DNA from: a virus
Strand: one strand, 5' to 3'
IMG/VR virus record: IMGVR_UViG_3300029319_000291
Coordinates: 1 to 31,072 of that record
DNA: 31,072 bases
Shown here: positions 23,727 through 30,993 of the stretch, in pieces
Position numbering within the stretch: the stretch's first letter is position 1
Layout of the letters: the number at the start of each line of letters is the position of its first letter
Made by a program: the position numbers and the translations under genes
The notes under the pieces: model-generated
Database searches by the model: none
The model's input: only the letters and a program-made list of their open reading frames with translations
What the model was told of the DNA's origin: nothing

Positions 23727-23771
23727 TACAGTCCCAGCCCAACAAAAATAAAATCATCTAATAGCATATCA

Positions 23772-24155
23772 TTATTTCTCCTCTGTAGTCTCATTGGATT
23801 TCTTGTAATAATCCACTATTGACAAGACTTGTCGCAGGTATCTTTTGATGTCTGCCATGTTATTACTAAGGTTCTCATACCCCTTTGTGGTAAGGCTGTA
23901 GTACACATTCATAGGCGCATTACCCTCACCCAAATCATTTAAATACTCTTCCATAGTGGCTGGCGTTAACACCTTCCACTCTACTGGTAATGCATTGATA
24001 GCAGCAGGCAAAGGAGGGTGATACATGGGTGCTTCTTTAACTACAGTCACCACCTCCACAGGCTTTACTTCGGGGATGTCTCGTTTACCACCCCCAAGCA
24101 TTGAACATCCACTAAATAGAACTAACAGTCCTATTAGGATTAGTGATTTGTTCAA
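23772..24155 (-). CDS. o-spanin (outer-membrane lysis lipoprotein), Rz1-like
   Basis: TTG 24155 is the start, preceded by AGGAG with seven-base spacing. MNKSLILIGLLVLFSGC is a lipoprotein signal with lipobox LFSG-Cys17. The mature part is polar, has a Pro-rich segment (APMYHPPLP) and a C-terminal helix (YENLSNNMADIKRYL). The gene starts inside the i-spanin frame, overlapping by 44 bp, the classic Rz/Rz1 arrangement. At 127 residues it is long for Rz1. It should be anchored in the outer membrane and join the i-spanin to fuse membranes at lysis. Confidence 0.82.
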   Translation of the reverse strand: MNKSLILIGLLVLFSGCSMLGGGKRDIPEVKPVEVVTVVKEAPMYHPPLPAAINALPVEWKVLTPATMEEYLNDLGEGNAPMNVYYSLTTKGYENLSNNMADIKRYLRQVLSIVDYYKKSNETTEEK

Positions 24156-24528
24156 GTTCTTCTCCTACTTTTGCAGTACCTTTATTAATGATTTTCTCTA
24201 TTAACCCAGGCTTTTTCATAGATATTACATTTAAGTTGTGTTTCGACCACTTTTTTCTAATATCAATGACCTCTTCTTGAGCCTCTTGGCTTTCTTTAGT
24301 TAATCGCTCAACCTGAGCAACCATAAGTTTTTGATTCTCGATGGTTTCTTTTAGGTTGTCATTTTGCTTTTGAATGGTGCTTTCAAGAGTCTTTTGATTC
24401 TGAATGGATTGTTCTAACCTTATTTGAAACGACTCCAGTTCAGCTTGTGACTTATCGTAATACAGCTTAAATGCTCCTGATAAAGCAACCAAAGCGATCC
24501 CTAATCCTATGCTTAGTTTAAATCCCAT
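24112..24528 (-). CDS. i-spanin (inner-membrane lysis protein), Rz-like
   Basis: One N-terminal membrane helix (GFKLSIGLGIALVALSGAF) is followed by a long coiled coil (about 20-95) rich in Gln, Glu and Lys. The C-terminal segment contains KKPGLIEKIINKGT, a stretch I associate with marine phage i-spanins. ATG 24528 is preferred over an in-frame TTG at 24540, and either gives the same topology. Paired with the overlapping lipoprotein gene, it would span the periplasm and disrupt the outer membrane. Confidence 0.82.
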   Translation of the reverse strand: MGFKLSIGLGIALVALSGAFKLYYDKSQAELESFQIRLEQSIQNQKTLESTIQKQNDNLKETIENQKLMVAQVERLTKESQEAQEEVIDIRKKWSKHNLNVISMKKPGLIEKIINKGTAKVGEELEQITNPNRTVSSI

Positions 24529-24532
24529 GTCG

Positions 24533-24874
24533 TTAAGCAACCGTCCCTTTCTTCCATTTCTTCGAGGGTGACTTGGTTTTGCTTGGACTCCATTTAACTT
24601 TATCTGCCCAGTATGCTGCTGACAGTTTACCTTTGGCTATGTTTTTAGCATGGCGAGATTTAAATGCTTTTCGCTGGCCAACTGTTTGATTTGTCTTTAC
24701 ACCTTGCTCTCCAAACCGAATGGTCTTTATTTTATCGCCTTGTTTAGCTACAACAATATGAGATTTGGTAGGGTGCTTTGGAGTTCGTCTGGGCTGATTA
24801 AATCCACTAACGCCAGCTCTAGCTAGTCTTGGATCTTTTTTTGAATCTGGATCTGAGGCTGTTCTTCTTCTCAT
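24533..24874 (-). CDS. Lys-rich phage protein, DUF6321-like
   Basis: Contains SHIVVAKQGDKIKTIRFG, then FKSRHAKNIAKGKLSAAYW and a Lys/Ser tail. That pattern (RHAKNIAKGK-SAAYWA) is what I know as the DUF6321 phage family, function unknown. The protein is extremely basic, like the two genes before it, suggesting a DNA-associated virion or packaging role. It is coupled to its upstream neighbour by TAATG. Confidence 0.75.
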   Translation of the reverse strand: MRRRTASDPDSKKDPRLARAGVSGFNQPRRTPKHPTKSHIVVAKQGDKIKTIRFGEQGVKTNQTVGQRKAFKSRHAKNIAKGKLSAAYWADKVKWSPSKTKSPSKKWKKGTVA

Positions 24875-25134
24875 TATGCGGTCCTAGTTCTATGAGATCT
24901 GGTTTTTCTTGCAATTTTTCTAGGCTGAGAACTGTGCTGCTTTCCTTTCTTGGTATCTTCTTTTTTCTTTTTGCTGGTTGCCGCATACTCTTGAGGGGAC
25001 AAAGATTTTATTGCGCTTTCTGGTAAGTATCTTTCTCCAGATGCATTCGGACCTTGGGTTGAAGGTCTTCCTGATTTGGTTTTCCAGTTTTGTTTTCCCC
25101 AATTCTTCAAAGACATTTGGGTTTTTTTAAACAT
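24874..25134 (-). CDS. Small Lys/Arg-rich phage protein (86 aa)
   Basis: Begins MFKKTQMSLKNWGKQNWK and contains KSGRPSTQGPNASGERYLPE, a pattern I have seen in small phage proteins of unknown function (related in style to DUF5872). The C-terminal half is a disordered Lys/Arg/Ser tail. It overlaps the upstream gene by 8 bp. Basic charge suggests binding to DNA or a role in the virion. Confidence 0.68.
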   Translation of the reverse strand: MFKKTQMSLKNWGKQNWKTKSGRPSTQGPNASGERYLPESAIKSLSPQEYAATSKKKKEDTKKGKQHSSQPRKIARKTRSHRTRTA

Positions 25135-25342
25135 TTCTATAGCCTCCGCCTTTTGCTTTGTATTGTTTAGCTAACATCTGAGCTTTGCGAGCAGACCATT
25201 GGCCTGATGCGCCTCCCTTGTTTGATGCTTTTATCTGTTCAAATAGTTTTTCACGCATAGCTGGTTTAGTGTAGTTACCCGCTTCGTTAACTCTAGATTT
25301 GGTTTTTTTCTTTTTAGTTTGAGACTGAGTTTTTTTGTACAT
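25127..25342 (-). CDS. Small Lys-rich phage protein (71 aa)
   Basis: After a Lys-rich start comes KSRVNEAGNYTKP, and the end is QWSARKAQMLAKQYKAKGGG. This pair of motifs is common in small basic proteins from tailed phages, always without known function. It is the first of three consecutive very basic genes (25342 to 24533) and probably expressed with them. Confidence 0.7.
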   Translation of the reverse strand: MYKKTQSQTKKKKTKSRVNEAGNYTKPAMREKLFEQIKASNKGGASGQWSARKAQMLAKQYKAKGGGYRNV

Positions 25343-25344
25343 TC

Positions 25345-25551
25345 TTACACCAAAAAATTAATGTTATTAGGCGCTTTGTTACGTTGCATTTCTATTTTAC
25401 CATTTTTAGCAATATACAATGTAGTGTTTAACTGTTCTACTCTTTGTCTGCGCTCTTCACGCTGCGTAGATTCCATTAGTTTTTGGTAACGAAGCTCTGC
25501 TGCTTGTCGCCAAGAGATGTCATTTACTGGACTTGTTGCTCCTATATCCAT
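25345..25551 (-). CDS. Hypothetical protein (68 aa)
   Basis: ATG 25551 overlaps the stop of the upstream gene as TGATG, so I prefer it to a longer frame opening at 25632 inside that gene. The product is helical (RQAAELRYQKLMESTQREER), then a short strand (TTLYIAKNGKIEM). No family recognised. Confidence 0.62.
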   Translation of the reverse strand: MDIGATSPVNDISWRQAAELRYQKLMESTQREERRQRVEQLNTTLYIAKNGKIEMQRNKAPNNINFLV

Positions 25552-26015
25552 CACTTGAAAATCAGTATGATCCCTCCGATTAGTATAAACGCACAAAGTA
25601 ACCCTATGGCGGTCACTCCCATTATAATCCAAATCTGCCGAATCATTTTTTTTCTAGCTGCTGCTCTAGCTTTAATGGCTTCCATTTGCCTTTTATGATT
25701 GGCTTTCTGCCTCGCTTTAGCGTCTTCCCATCGTTGCAACAAAGCTGGGTCATGGATAACCAACATATCGTGGAGAGACTTTTCCCATTGATCCCTTCTA
25801 TGCTTGATTGATTCCAACTTTAAAAGCTCCTGTGAGCTGAGATTATTGATAACCGAGTCTTTCTTTTCACGCTCAAAAGAATCTAACGCATCAGAAAACC
25901 CTTGCATCAACTCAACTGCTTTCGCAGCCCCATCACCAACCTCATTCAATTTGTTTATGGCGGTGCTGATGGTGCTGAGGATCGCCCCTGCGGCTGCTAC
26001 ACTTTCAATTATCAC
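25551..26015 (-). CDS. Membrane protein with C-terminal TM, holin candidate or accessory (154 aa)
   Basis: GTG 26015 has AGGGG six bases upstream. A hydrophobic N-terminal stretch (SVAAAGAILSTISTAI) leads into a charged helical middle, then a basic region (KARAAARKKMIRQ) and one strong membrane helix at the end (IWIIMGVTAIGLLCAFILIGG). The topology suits a late membrane protein. It lies between the EF-hand membrane protein and the basic genes, inside the lysis neighbourhood. A holin or a virion-associated membrane protein are both possible. Confidence 0.65.
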   Translation of the reverse strand: MIIESVAAAGAILSTISTAINKLNEVGDGAAKAVELMQGFSDALDSFEREKKDSVINNLSSQELLKLESIKHRRDQWEKSLHDMLVIHDPALLQRWEDAKARQKANHKRQMEAIKARAAARKKMIRQIWIIMGVTAIGLLCAFILIGGIILIFK

Positions 26016-26024
26016 GTTAAACCC

Positions 26025-26345
26025 CTATGGTTTACGCGACATATAGGCCGTAGCGCCGAAATAAAGACCTATAATAGAAGCCTGACTAAGGAACAACATG
26101 TCGCTCAGAGAGGCTAAGGTTGATAAACGAGCTTCTGGAACGAAAGGCAAAAGGGGTAATAAGGAATAAAGAACCATAGAAGACATAGCAACCCAGGCTA
26201 TTCTGCGCTGTGAATCTTGCTTTTCTTCGCGCAGATCCAGTTCAATCATCTGAGTTGCGCGAGAGAGTTCCTCGTCGTCCACAACTCCATCCGAATCTAG
26301 ATCATATTTCGCCCAAATCGAATTTTCTTGTAACTTTTTAACCAT
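26025..26345 (-). CDS. EF-hand membrane protein, probable holin-type (106 aa)
   Basis: Residues 15-26 form a complete EF-hand loop (D15, D17, D19, G20, D23, E26). It is followed by a charged helix and two membrane segments (about 49-69 and 80-102), ending in ATAYMSRKP. ATG 26345 starts 2 bp after the upstream stop; a TTG at 26357 is less likely. Proteins of this EF-hand plus two-TM type are widespread in marine phages and are usually placed with lysis genes. A calcium-sensing holin is an attractive inference, not a demonstrated function. Confidence 0.72.
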   Translation of the reverse strand: MVKKLQENSIWAKYDLDSDGVVDDEELSRATQMIELDLREEKQDSQRRIAWVAMSSMVLYSLLPLLPFVPEARLSTLASLSDMLFLSQASIIGLYFGATAYMSRKP

Positions 26346-26347
26346 AA

Positions 26348-26575
26348 CTAATCCCAAAACTTTTGGTTAGATGCCGCCATTACTGGCTTACAATAAGCCG
26401 TTATGTTGTGTTGTTTGATGCCCCCTCTACAACGGACATCTCTGCAATTATGTTCAATCCAATACGCAAACTGTTGACATCGATGGATGTCTCGAAACAA
26501 CATTTGATCCGAACCTTGCGCCACATTGCCTTCTATGACTGTAACTAACATAAAGGCTAGTATTGTGCCTTTCAT
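26348..26575 (-). CDS. Small secreted Cys-containing protein (75 aa)
   Basis: The N-terminus MKGTILAFMLVTVIEGNVAQG looks like a short signal peptide with cleavage near residue 20. The mature part has four Cys (RCQQF, HNCRDVRC, AYCKP) that could form two disulfides in the periplasm. The start overlaps the endolysin stop (ATGA). Similar short exported Cys proteins occur in marine phage lysis regions; the role is unknown. Confidence 0.65.
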   Translation of the reverse strand: MKGTILAFMLVTVIEGNVAQGSDQMLFRDIHRCQQFAYWIEHNCRDVRCRGGIKQHNITAYCKPVMAASNQKFWD

Positions 26576-27027
26576 TCAAATGGCGTGTATTGCTTGCCAT
26601 GATAAACTAGAGCTTGGTTTCTATTTTCTCCCGCTGACACATAAGAAACATGAATCCAGCCACTGTTAGGATCTACTCCATCATAAAACTCAAGAATTAA
26701 CTGATCATAGTCTAGGTTGTCTATAACCCATCGAGCTACTTTATCGTTGTCTACTCCTGGTATTTCAAAGTCTATTGCCTGCCCTTTACAATGCTGGCTG
26801 TTAGAGCTTGATCCTATTGCAGCGTTTAATTCTTGGCATCGATACCCGCTATTAAGAGTGAACGGTATTCCGTAATGCACTCTAACTGGCTCTATCACAT
26901 TCTCTAAAACTCGCTTTAAATTCTCCAACTCTTCGCCAGTAGCTGTATTATCAATGCCTTGACGTTGTGCGGTTTCACTTCTACAGCATTCGTTTAAAGT
27001 AAAATGTTCACTTAACTTTTCACTCAT
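26572..27027 (-). CDS. Endolysin: M15-family peptidase
   Basis: Zinc-dependent D-Ala-D-Ala-type peptidase acting on cell-wall peptide stems. Zinc ligands are visible: His79 and Asp86 in SQHCKGQAIDFEI, and His126 in GWIHVSYV. The SGYRCQELN segment at 60-68 is the usual substrate-side motif of Peptidase_M15_3. The 151-residue length is typical, and there is no signal peptide, so a holin should release it. It sits directly upstream of the secreted Cys protein and the EF-hand membrane protein. Confidence 0.87.
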   Translation of the reverse strand: MSEKLSEHFTLNECCRSETAQRQGIDNTATGEELENLKRVLENVIEPVRVHYGIPFTLNSGYRCQELNAAIGSSSNSQHCKGQAIDFEIPGVDNDKVARWVIDNLDYDQLILEFYDGVDPNSGWIHVSYVSAGENRNQALVYHGKQYTPFE

Positions 27028-27365
27028 TAGCTAATCTCCACTGTAATGTTACCGCTTGCAATTACTTGTACTGTACCAAGAGTTGCAGTAGCACTTAAAC
27101 CAGAAGTTGACGGTGTAGAAAGATATTCCCAACGAGTACCTAGCCACACTTGAAGAACTTCTTGCGTTAAATTCCAGATTACTTCTCCTGTTGGAAACTG
27201 TAACTGATCTATTTCTTCATCGGTGTATTGAGGTGTTGCGTCAAAGTCAACCGCATCTAAGCTAAGTTCTAATATACGAACAAATCTATTGAACGTATTT
27301 ACATCAACAAACTGATTTGTGTACGGTGAAACTAAAGGCAAACGCCCTTGTAATATTTTGCTCAT
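27027..27365 (-). CDS. Tail-associated hypothetical protein (112 aa)
   Basis: Contains FNRFVRILELSLDA, then FDATPQYTDEEIDQLQF and EVLQVWLGTRWEYLS, a pattern common in small phage proteins next to tail or connector genes. The C-terminus is a beta-rich Ser/Thr segment. It is coupled at both ends (ATGA upstream, TAATG downstream). Likely a minor virion protein; function unknown. Confidence 0.65.
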   Translation of the reverse strand: MSKILQGRLPLVSPYTNQFVDVNTFNRFVRILELSLDAVDFDATPQYTDEEIDQLQFPTGEVIWNLTQEVLQVWLGTRWEYLSTPSTSGLSATATLGTVQVIASGNITVEIS

Positions 27366-29251
27366 CTTCTTCCGTTGGGACGAAGATCTAAACGAGTGCC
27401 ACCGATTCTAAAGCCTACTCCTAATTGTACACCTTCAGAGGCGTCATCATCTGATTCAAAACGCACAACAGCCTGTCTTGCCCTGGCTCGCATATCTATT
27501 TTAGTGGTGCTTGCTGTAAACGAGCTAGTACTATCAGTTGTTAATGAGTCAGCGGGATAGTTGCGAGTTTTTAATACCGTATTGATTTGCTGACCAGACC
27601 CACCCGTCCCTGTAAATTTAACGTCTGGTATCATACGGCGTATGAATTGAAACTCTTCTCCTTCTCCTATATCAAAGTCACCTGATTCGATATATACGTT
27701 GGTCATTGGAGAACCGTCTGCATCATTACCAGTTTCATGGTCATAAATATAGTAGTTGCTGCTTGCTGCTCCCGCAGCTCTAGGATTATTTTCTATTCCC
27801 TCATCAATCCACGCCGTTCTATCTAGTTCTCCTATAGACCAAACATTATCTACATAATTAAAGGTGGCATAACGATTAGGTAAGTTAGAATCGCTAGAAC
27901 TATAAAACCAACCTACCTCATTAAATTGACGATTTAAAAAAGCAAAAAACTGGAAATTTTGTTCTTCGTTAATATCATCAAAAACATAGCTATGTACTGA
28001 GCAAGGTACATTTTGAACAGAACCGTTATATACATAAAAACCTTTACGATCCATCCAGAAAACTCCAGCAGGCGAGTTAATGGCAGCATTTGGAGCAATA
28101 AGTCCAACCCCTTCGTTGATTAGATTTAATCCAAAAGTCAATGGAGCGCCTATAAATTGCAAGCTATATAACGAAGTATCTGTCCAGATGAGGACTTCTT
28201 GACGGGCTCTTAACCCACCTATTATCTGAGACCCTGAAGAAACTCTCAAAGACCCTGCTGTATTAGTGCTTTTAGGCTCCCATTCCAATATATTTTCTTG
28301 GTCACAAAAAGCAATAAGTAGTGGATCTACAACGCTTGTACGAGCCACTCCCGCTGAATCAATAGGATCTGCACCTAAAACAATAGCATGCCTATCTATG
28401 TCTGAAACAAGCACTTGAAGCCCTACGGTCGGGGGTAAATTAGCTCCAGAAAGATCTTCTAATGCTTTGGCTCTAGCTGAAACAGTATCTGAATTATCCC
28501 AATAAAAAATACCTCCAGCTCTTACGCAAGAAAGCATATCTTCACCAAAGTTATCAATTGACCACAACCGTAATTGGCTAGAAGCACTTAGCGCACTAAC
28601 AGATCCAAAAGTTCCACTACCCCAAGTACCAGAACCCCAACCAGAACCTTGGACATAAGTATCAAGGCCAATGTTAATTTGATATGCACCAACTACACTA
28701 CTTCCTCCATTGCCACTATCACTAGCATTAGCAGTGACCGTAGTTCCTGAAGTATCTTTCGCAGTAAACGTATAAGCGTTAGCTGAAGTAATCGCAAGAA
28801 CTTCATATTCTTGATTAAGAACAGCAGCGGTTACATTACCACCTAAACTTGAAGCTCCGCTAAATGTAACAAAATCTCCCGCTACTGCCCCGTGGTTCGT
28901 ATCTGTTGCTGTAATAGTAGAAGAACCATTACTGGCTGAAAAAGTAACATCTCCCGCGCTCGTGGTTAAACGAATAGGCGTTATATCGTAAAACGCATCG
29001 CCTTCTTGAAGGTACAATTTTAGGCGGGTGCCTATGCCTAAATATTTTGTGCCTTGCAAATTAACCCACGCATGAAGTTTACGCCCTGTTCCTAGATAAG
29101 TGTTAAGAGTGTTTTTAACCCAGCCACCTATTTTTTCTGGAAATCCCTTACGAAATCTAACAAGATTACCATCAAACCACTTGCCTTCAGCCGTATAAGC
29201 GGTTCCTTCTTTGTCGATACCTGGATTGAATAAAAACTTTTGTAATGGCAT
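27362..29251 (-). CDS. Structural protein resembling P22 gp10-type stabilisation/tail hub (629 aa)
   Basis: A beta-rich protein with repeated Trp/Tyr/Gly strands (WFDGNLVRFRKGFPEKIGGW at the start, YLGIGTRLKLY, VLIWTDTSLYSLQFIG, GVFWMDRKGFYVYNG) as expected for a propeller-like tail accessory. Residues about 97-190 are a Ser/Thr/Val insertion (VTFSGA, AVLNQEYEVLAI, AYTFTAKDTSG) resembling the FCCH-like beta domain often found inside phage structural proteins. The C-terminus RIGGTRLDLRPNGRR is a recurring end signature in such marine phage proteins. The gp10 analogy is moderate and recalled, not searched. Confidence 0.68.
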   Translation of the reverse strand: MPLQKFLFNPGIDKEGTAYTAEGKWFDGNLVRFRKGFPEKIGGWVKNTLNTYLGTGRKLHAWVNLQGTKYLGIGTRLKLYLQEGDAFYDITPIRLTTSAGDVTFSASNGSSTITATDTNHGAVAGDFVTFSGASSLGGNVTAAVLNQEYEVLAITSANAYTFTAKDTSGTTVTANASDSGNGGSSVVGAYQINIGLDTYVQGSGWGSGTWGSGTFGSVSALSASSQLRLWSIDNFGEDMLSCVRAGGIFYWDNSDTVSARAKALEDLSGANLPPTVGLQVLVSDIDRHAIVLGADPIDSAGVARTSVVDPLLIAFCDQENILEWEPKSTNTAGSLRVSSGSQIIGGLRARQEVLIWTDTSLYSLQFIGAPLTFGLNLINEGVGLIAPNAAINSPAGVFWMDRKGFYVYNGSVQNVPCSVHSYVFDDINEEQNFQFFAFLNRQFNEVGWFYSSSDSNLPNRYATFNYVDNVWSIGELDRTAWIDEGIENNPRAAGAASSNYYIYDHETGNDADGSPMTNVYIESGDFDIGEGEEFQFIRRMIPDVKFTGTGGSGQQINTVLKTRNYPADSLTTDSTSSFTASTTKIDMRARARQAVVRFESDDDASEGVQLGVGFRIGGTRLDLRPNGRR

Positions 29252-29254
29252 AAC

Positions 29255-29518
29255 TCACTTCAATATCATTGTTATCCAACCAGCTAAAGCAGTAGTGATA
29301 ACAGTTCCTATTACTAACCATGCTAACTTTTCCCAACGAGCAGCATGGGCGTTGCTTGCATTTTTTAGTTCTCTAAGTTCAATAGTACATTCTGCCCAAC
29401 GCTCACCACACTCTTTTTCATGATGGGCTATACGTTCTAACGCTTCTAAAGCCAATGCTGTAGGTGTGGTTGGCTTAACAGCTTTAGGTGTTTTTGTATG
29501 TCGTTTTTTCGCTGGCAT
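29255..29518 (-). CDS. Membrane-anchored coiled-coil protein, XhlA-like (87 aa)
   Basis: Basic N-terminus, then a charged helix (ALEALERIAHHEKECGERW, ELRELKNASNAHAAR) and a C-terminal membrane helix (LAWLVIGTVITTALAGWI). This layout matches the haemolysin XhlA-type phage proteins thought to assist holins. It overlaps the next upstream gene by 35 bp. Confidence 0.68.
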   Translation of the reverse strand: MPAKKRHTKTPKAVKPTTPTALALEALERIAHHEKECGERWAECTIELRELKNASNAHAARWEKLAWLVIGTVITTALAGWITMILK

Positions 29519-29714
29519 TTGCTGTCATCTTTACTGGCTTTACCTCTGCGCTGGATTGTTTTGCTTTGCCTATATTTAATGCTGCAATCTCCAGAATTTT
29601 ATAAAGTCTGCCAATCAATGCATCGTCTTTGGGAGTATCTGTCAAACTGCATACAATGCTTGCGATACACACAATAGACGTTACAACAGTAATAATATTT
29701 GTAATGGCTTCCAT
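29484..29714 (-). CDS. Small membrane protein (76 aa)
   Basis: ATG 29714 overlaps the previous stop as TAATG, so I prefer it to a TTG-type extension to 29759. One N-terminal membrane helix (AITNIITVVTSIVCIASIV) is followed by TDTPKDDALIGRLYKILE and a polar tail. The 'TPKDD--LG--YK-LE--A-NIGKAK' pattern is familiar from phage lysis regions. Candidate holin or accessory. Confidence 0.68.
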   Translation of the reverse strand: MEAITNIITVVTSIVCIASIVCSLTDTPKDDALIGRLYKILEIAALNIGKAKQSSAEVKPVKMTANASEKTTYKNT

Positions 29715-29965
29715 TATTCTTGCTCCGTTGTTGCAGCCTCTAACTGTAGAGAATACCAATTGAATGCTGCCATACGAGTATCTAATTCTTTCTGATTAGA
29801 ATTAATAACCTGGCTAATCTGAGCAACCTCTTCTCTTAAATCATTTAATCGAGCATTAAGTTGTTCAATATTCGGAGGAAGCTCAACAACCTCAGACTCT
29901 TCAACAATTTCTTCTTCTGGAGCCGTAACTGTAACTGTGTCAACTTCTTTAGTGCCTTGTTCCAT
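29714..29965 (-). CDS. Acidic coiled-coil protein (83 aa)
   Basis: A Glu/Val-rich N-terminus (EEEIVEESEVVEL) is followed by a heptad-like coiled coil (LNARLNDLREEVAQISQVI). No membrane segment. It overlaps the oxygenase stop by 17 bp and is coupled to the small membrane protein downstream. Possibly a tail-fibre-related or assembly chaperone; unknown. Confidence 0.62.
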   Translation of the reverse strand: MEQGTKEVDTVTVTAPEEEIVEESEVVELPPNIEQLNARLNDLREEVAQISQVINSNQKELDTRMAAFNWYSLQLEAATTEQE

Positions 29966-30653
29966 CTTCCTCTACCTTCCAAACATTTAAATTAGCAGCG
30001 ACAGTGCGCCGTTCACCTTCACCCTCAAAAGGGTAAACCATATGTGTCAGCCAACTAGGAAACATCAAGAACTTTCCGACTTCTGGCTTAATAACAAAAC
30101 TTTGCGGAGGAGCTAACCGCTCTGTATCTAATAAACTATTACGGCCATAACTAAAAGCAAGGCAACCATCTGCATTGCCAGAAGAGTTATATAAACTATA
30201 CTCTGCACTTCCCGCTGTAGGCTGGTCTAAGATTTGTTGCGGTACTTTTGTCCAGGTTGTGCAGGAGACTCCCATAATAGTTTTAGTACCATGATCATGT
30301 ATGGGATTATAATCGCCAGCGTAAGAATGAACAGACCAAAGCTCATCAGTTAATACCTCTCTTTTACCTTTTAATGGATTGCCAGAATGAGCGCAGAACT
30401 GCTTGACGTAATCCATTGCCAAGCCCTGAATCGTCCAGTTAAAGTCTTTCAGTTCTTCGCAATGATGATCCATAGTTAATTGCTGGCCGTGGGCTATCTG
30501 CCCCACTAACGTACCCGCATGACTTTTGCGTTTTTCATCTACCATCAGCTTGTCAAGGTAATCGTTAAGCGTACCTACCATGCTTTCAGATAACTGCGCT
30601 TCCAACATAAAAACTGATGGCAGCGTATGAAATGTAAAGTGTTGGGGTTCCAT
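29949..30653 (-). CDS. 2-oxoglutarate/Fe(II)-dependent oxygenase
   Basis: Double-stranded beta-helix oxygenase of the phage/cyanophage 2OG-FeII_Oxy type. Visible metal-site elements are NPIHDHG (His119, Asp120, His121) and His204 in WLTHMVYPF. Arg215/Arg216 in GEGERRTVAANL could bind the 2-oxoglutarate carboxylate. The 234-residue length is usual. Such enzymes lie near tail genes in many marine phages and could hydroxylate tail proteins or host substrates; the substrate is unknown. It is coupled to the upstream gene by TAATG. Confidence 0.85.
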   Translation of the reverse strand: MEPQHFTFHTLPSVFMLEAQLSESMVGTLNDYLDKLMVDEKRKSHAGTLVGQIAHGQQLTMDHHCEELKDFNWTIQGLAMDYVKQFCAHSGNPLKGKREVLTDELWSVHSYAGDYNPIHDHGTKTIMGVSCTTWTKVPQQILDQPTAGSAEYSLYNSSGNADGCLAFSYGRNSLLDTERLAPPQSFVIKPEVGKFLMFPSWLTHMVYPFEGEGERRTVAANLNVWKVEEDGTRH

Positions 30654-30991
30654 TAACTGGGTATAACAAAGTCGTGGTTAACCACAGGTTCTTTTTTCGG
30701 ATTAGTTATTACAGAGTCATATTGACTTTCAAATATTTTATCCCAATGTGCTATTGGGCAAAGATCTTCTAACTCTTTTCTAGTCCAGCTTTTTTCTGCT
30801 TTCGGGGTAAAATTGTTAACAGTAACCCCATCATCAGTCTCTGCGGCATCAATAGTAATGCTTCTGTCACTGGTATAGTAATCGGCCTCACCTTCTGTGC
30901 CTTGCTCGTATTTCATAACAAGACTCCAGCGCGTTACCTTCCCGCCTTCACTGAAGGGCTTAGCACTTGTTAAGGTTTTTTTCACTGCCAT
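30653..30991 (-). CDS. Hypothetical protein next to tail fibre (112 aa)
   Basis: AAGGAGG inside the preceding gene's last codons precedes ATG 30991. The product is mixed beta/alpha (RWSLVMKYEQGTEGE, SITIDAAETDDG) and ends with a Trp-containing helix (SWTRKELEDLCPIAHW). No known family. Position between the tail fibre and oxygenase suggests a tail or fibre accessory. Confidence 0.66.
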   Translation of the reverse strand: MAVKKTLTSAKPFSEGGKVTRWSLVMKYEQGTEGEADYYTSDRSITIDAAETDDGVTVNNFTPKAEKSWTRKELEDLCPIAHWDKIFESQYDSVITNPKKEPVVNHDFVIPS

Positions 30992-30993
30992 TT

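Noticed and set aside
25552-25632. Longer start for the 68-residue gene at 25345-25551
   Set aside because: It would lie inside the upstream membrane protein; the TGATG-coupled ATG 25551 is more consistent with the local gene style.
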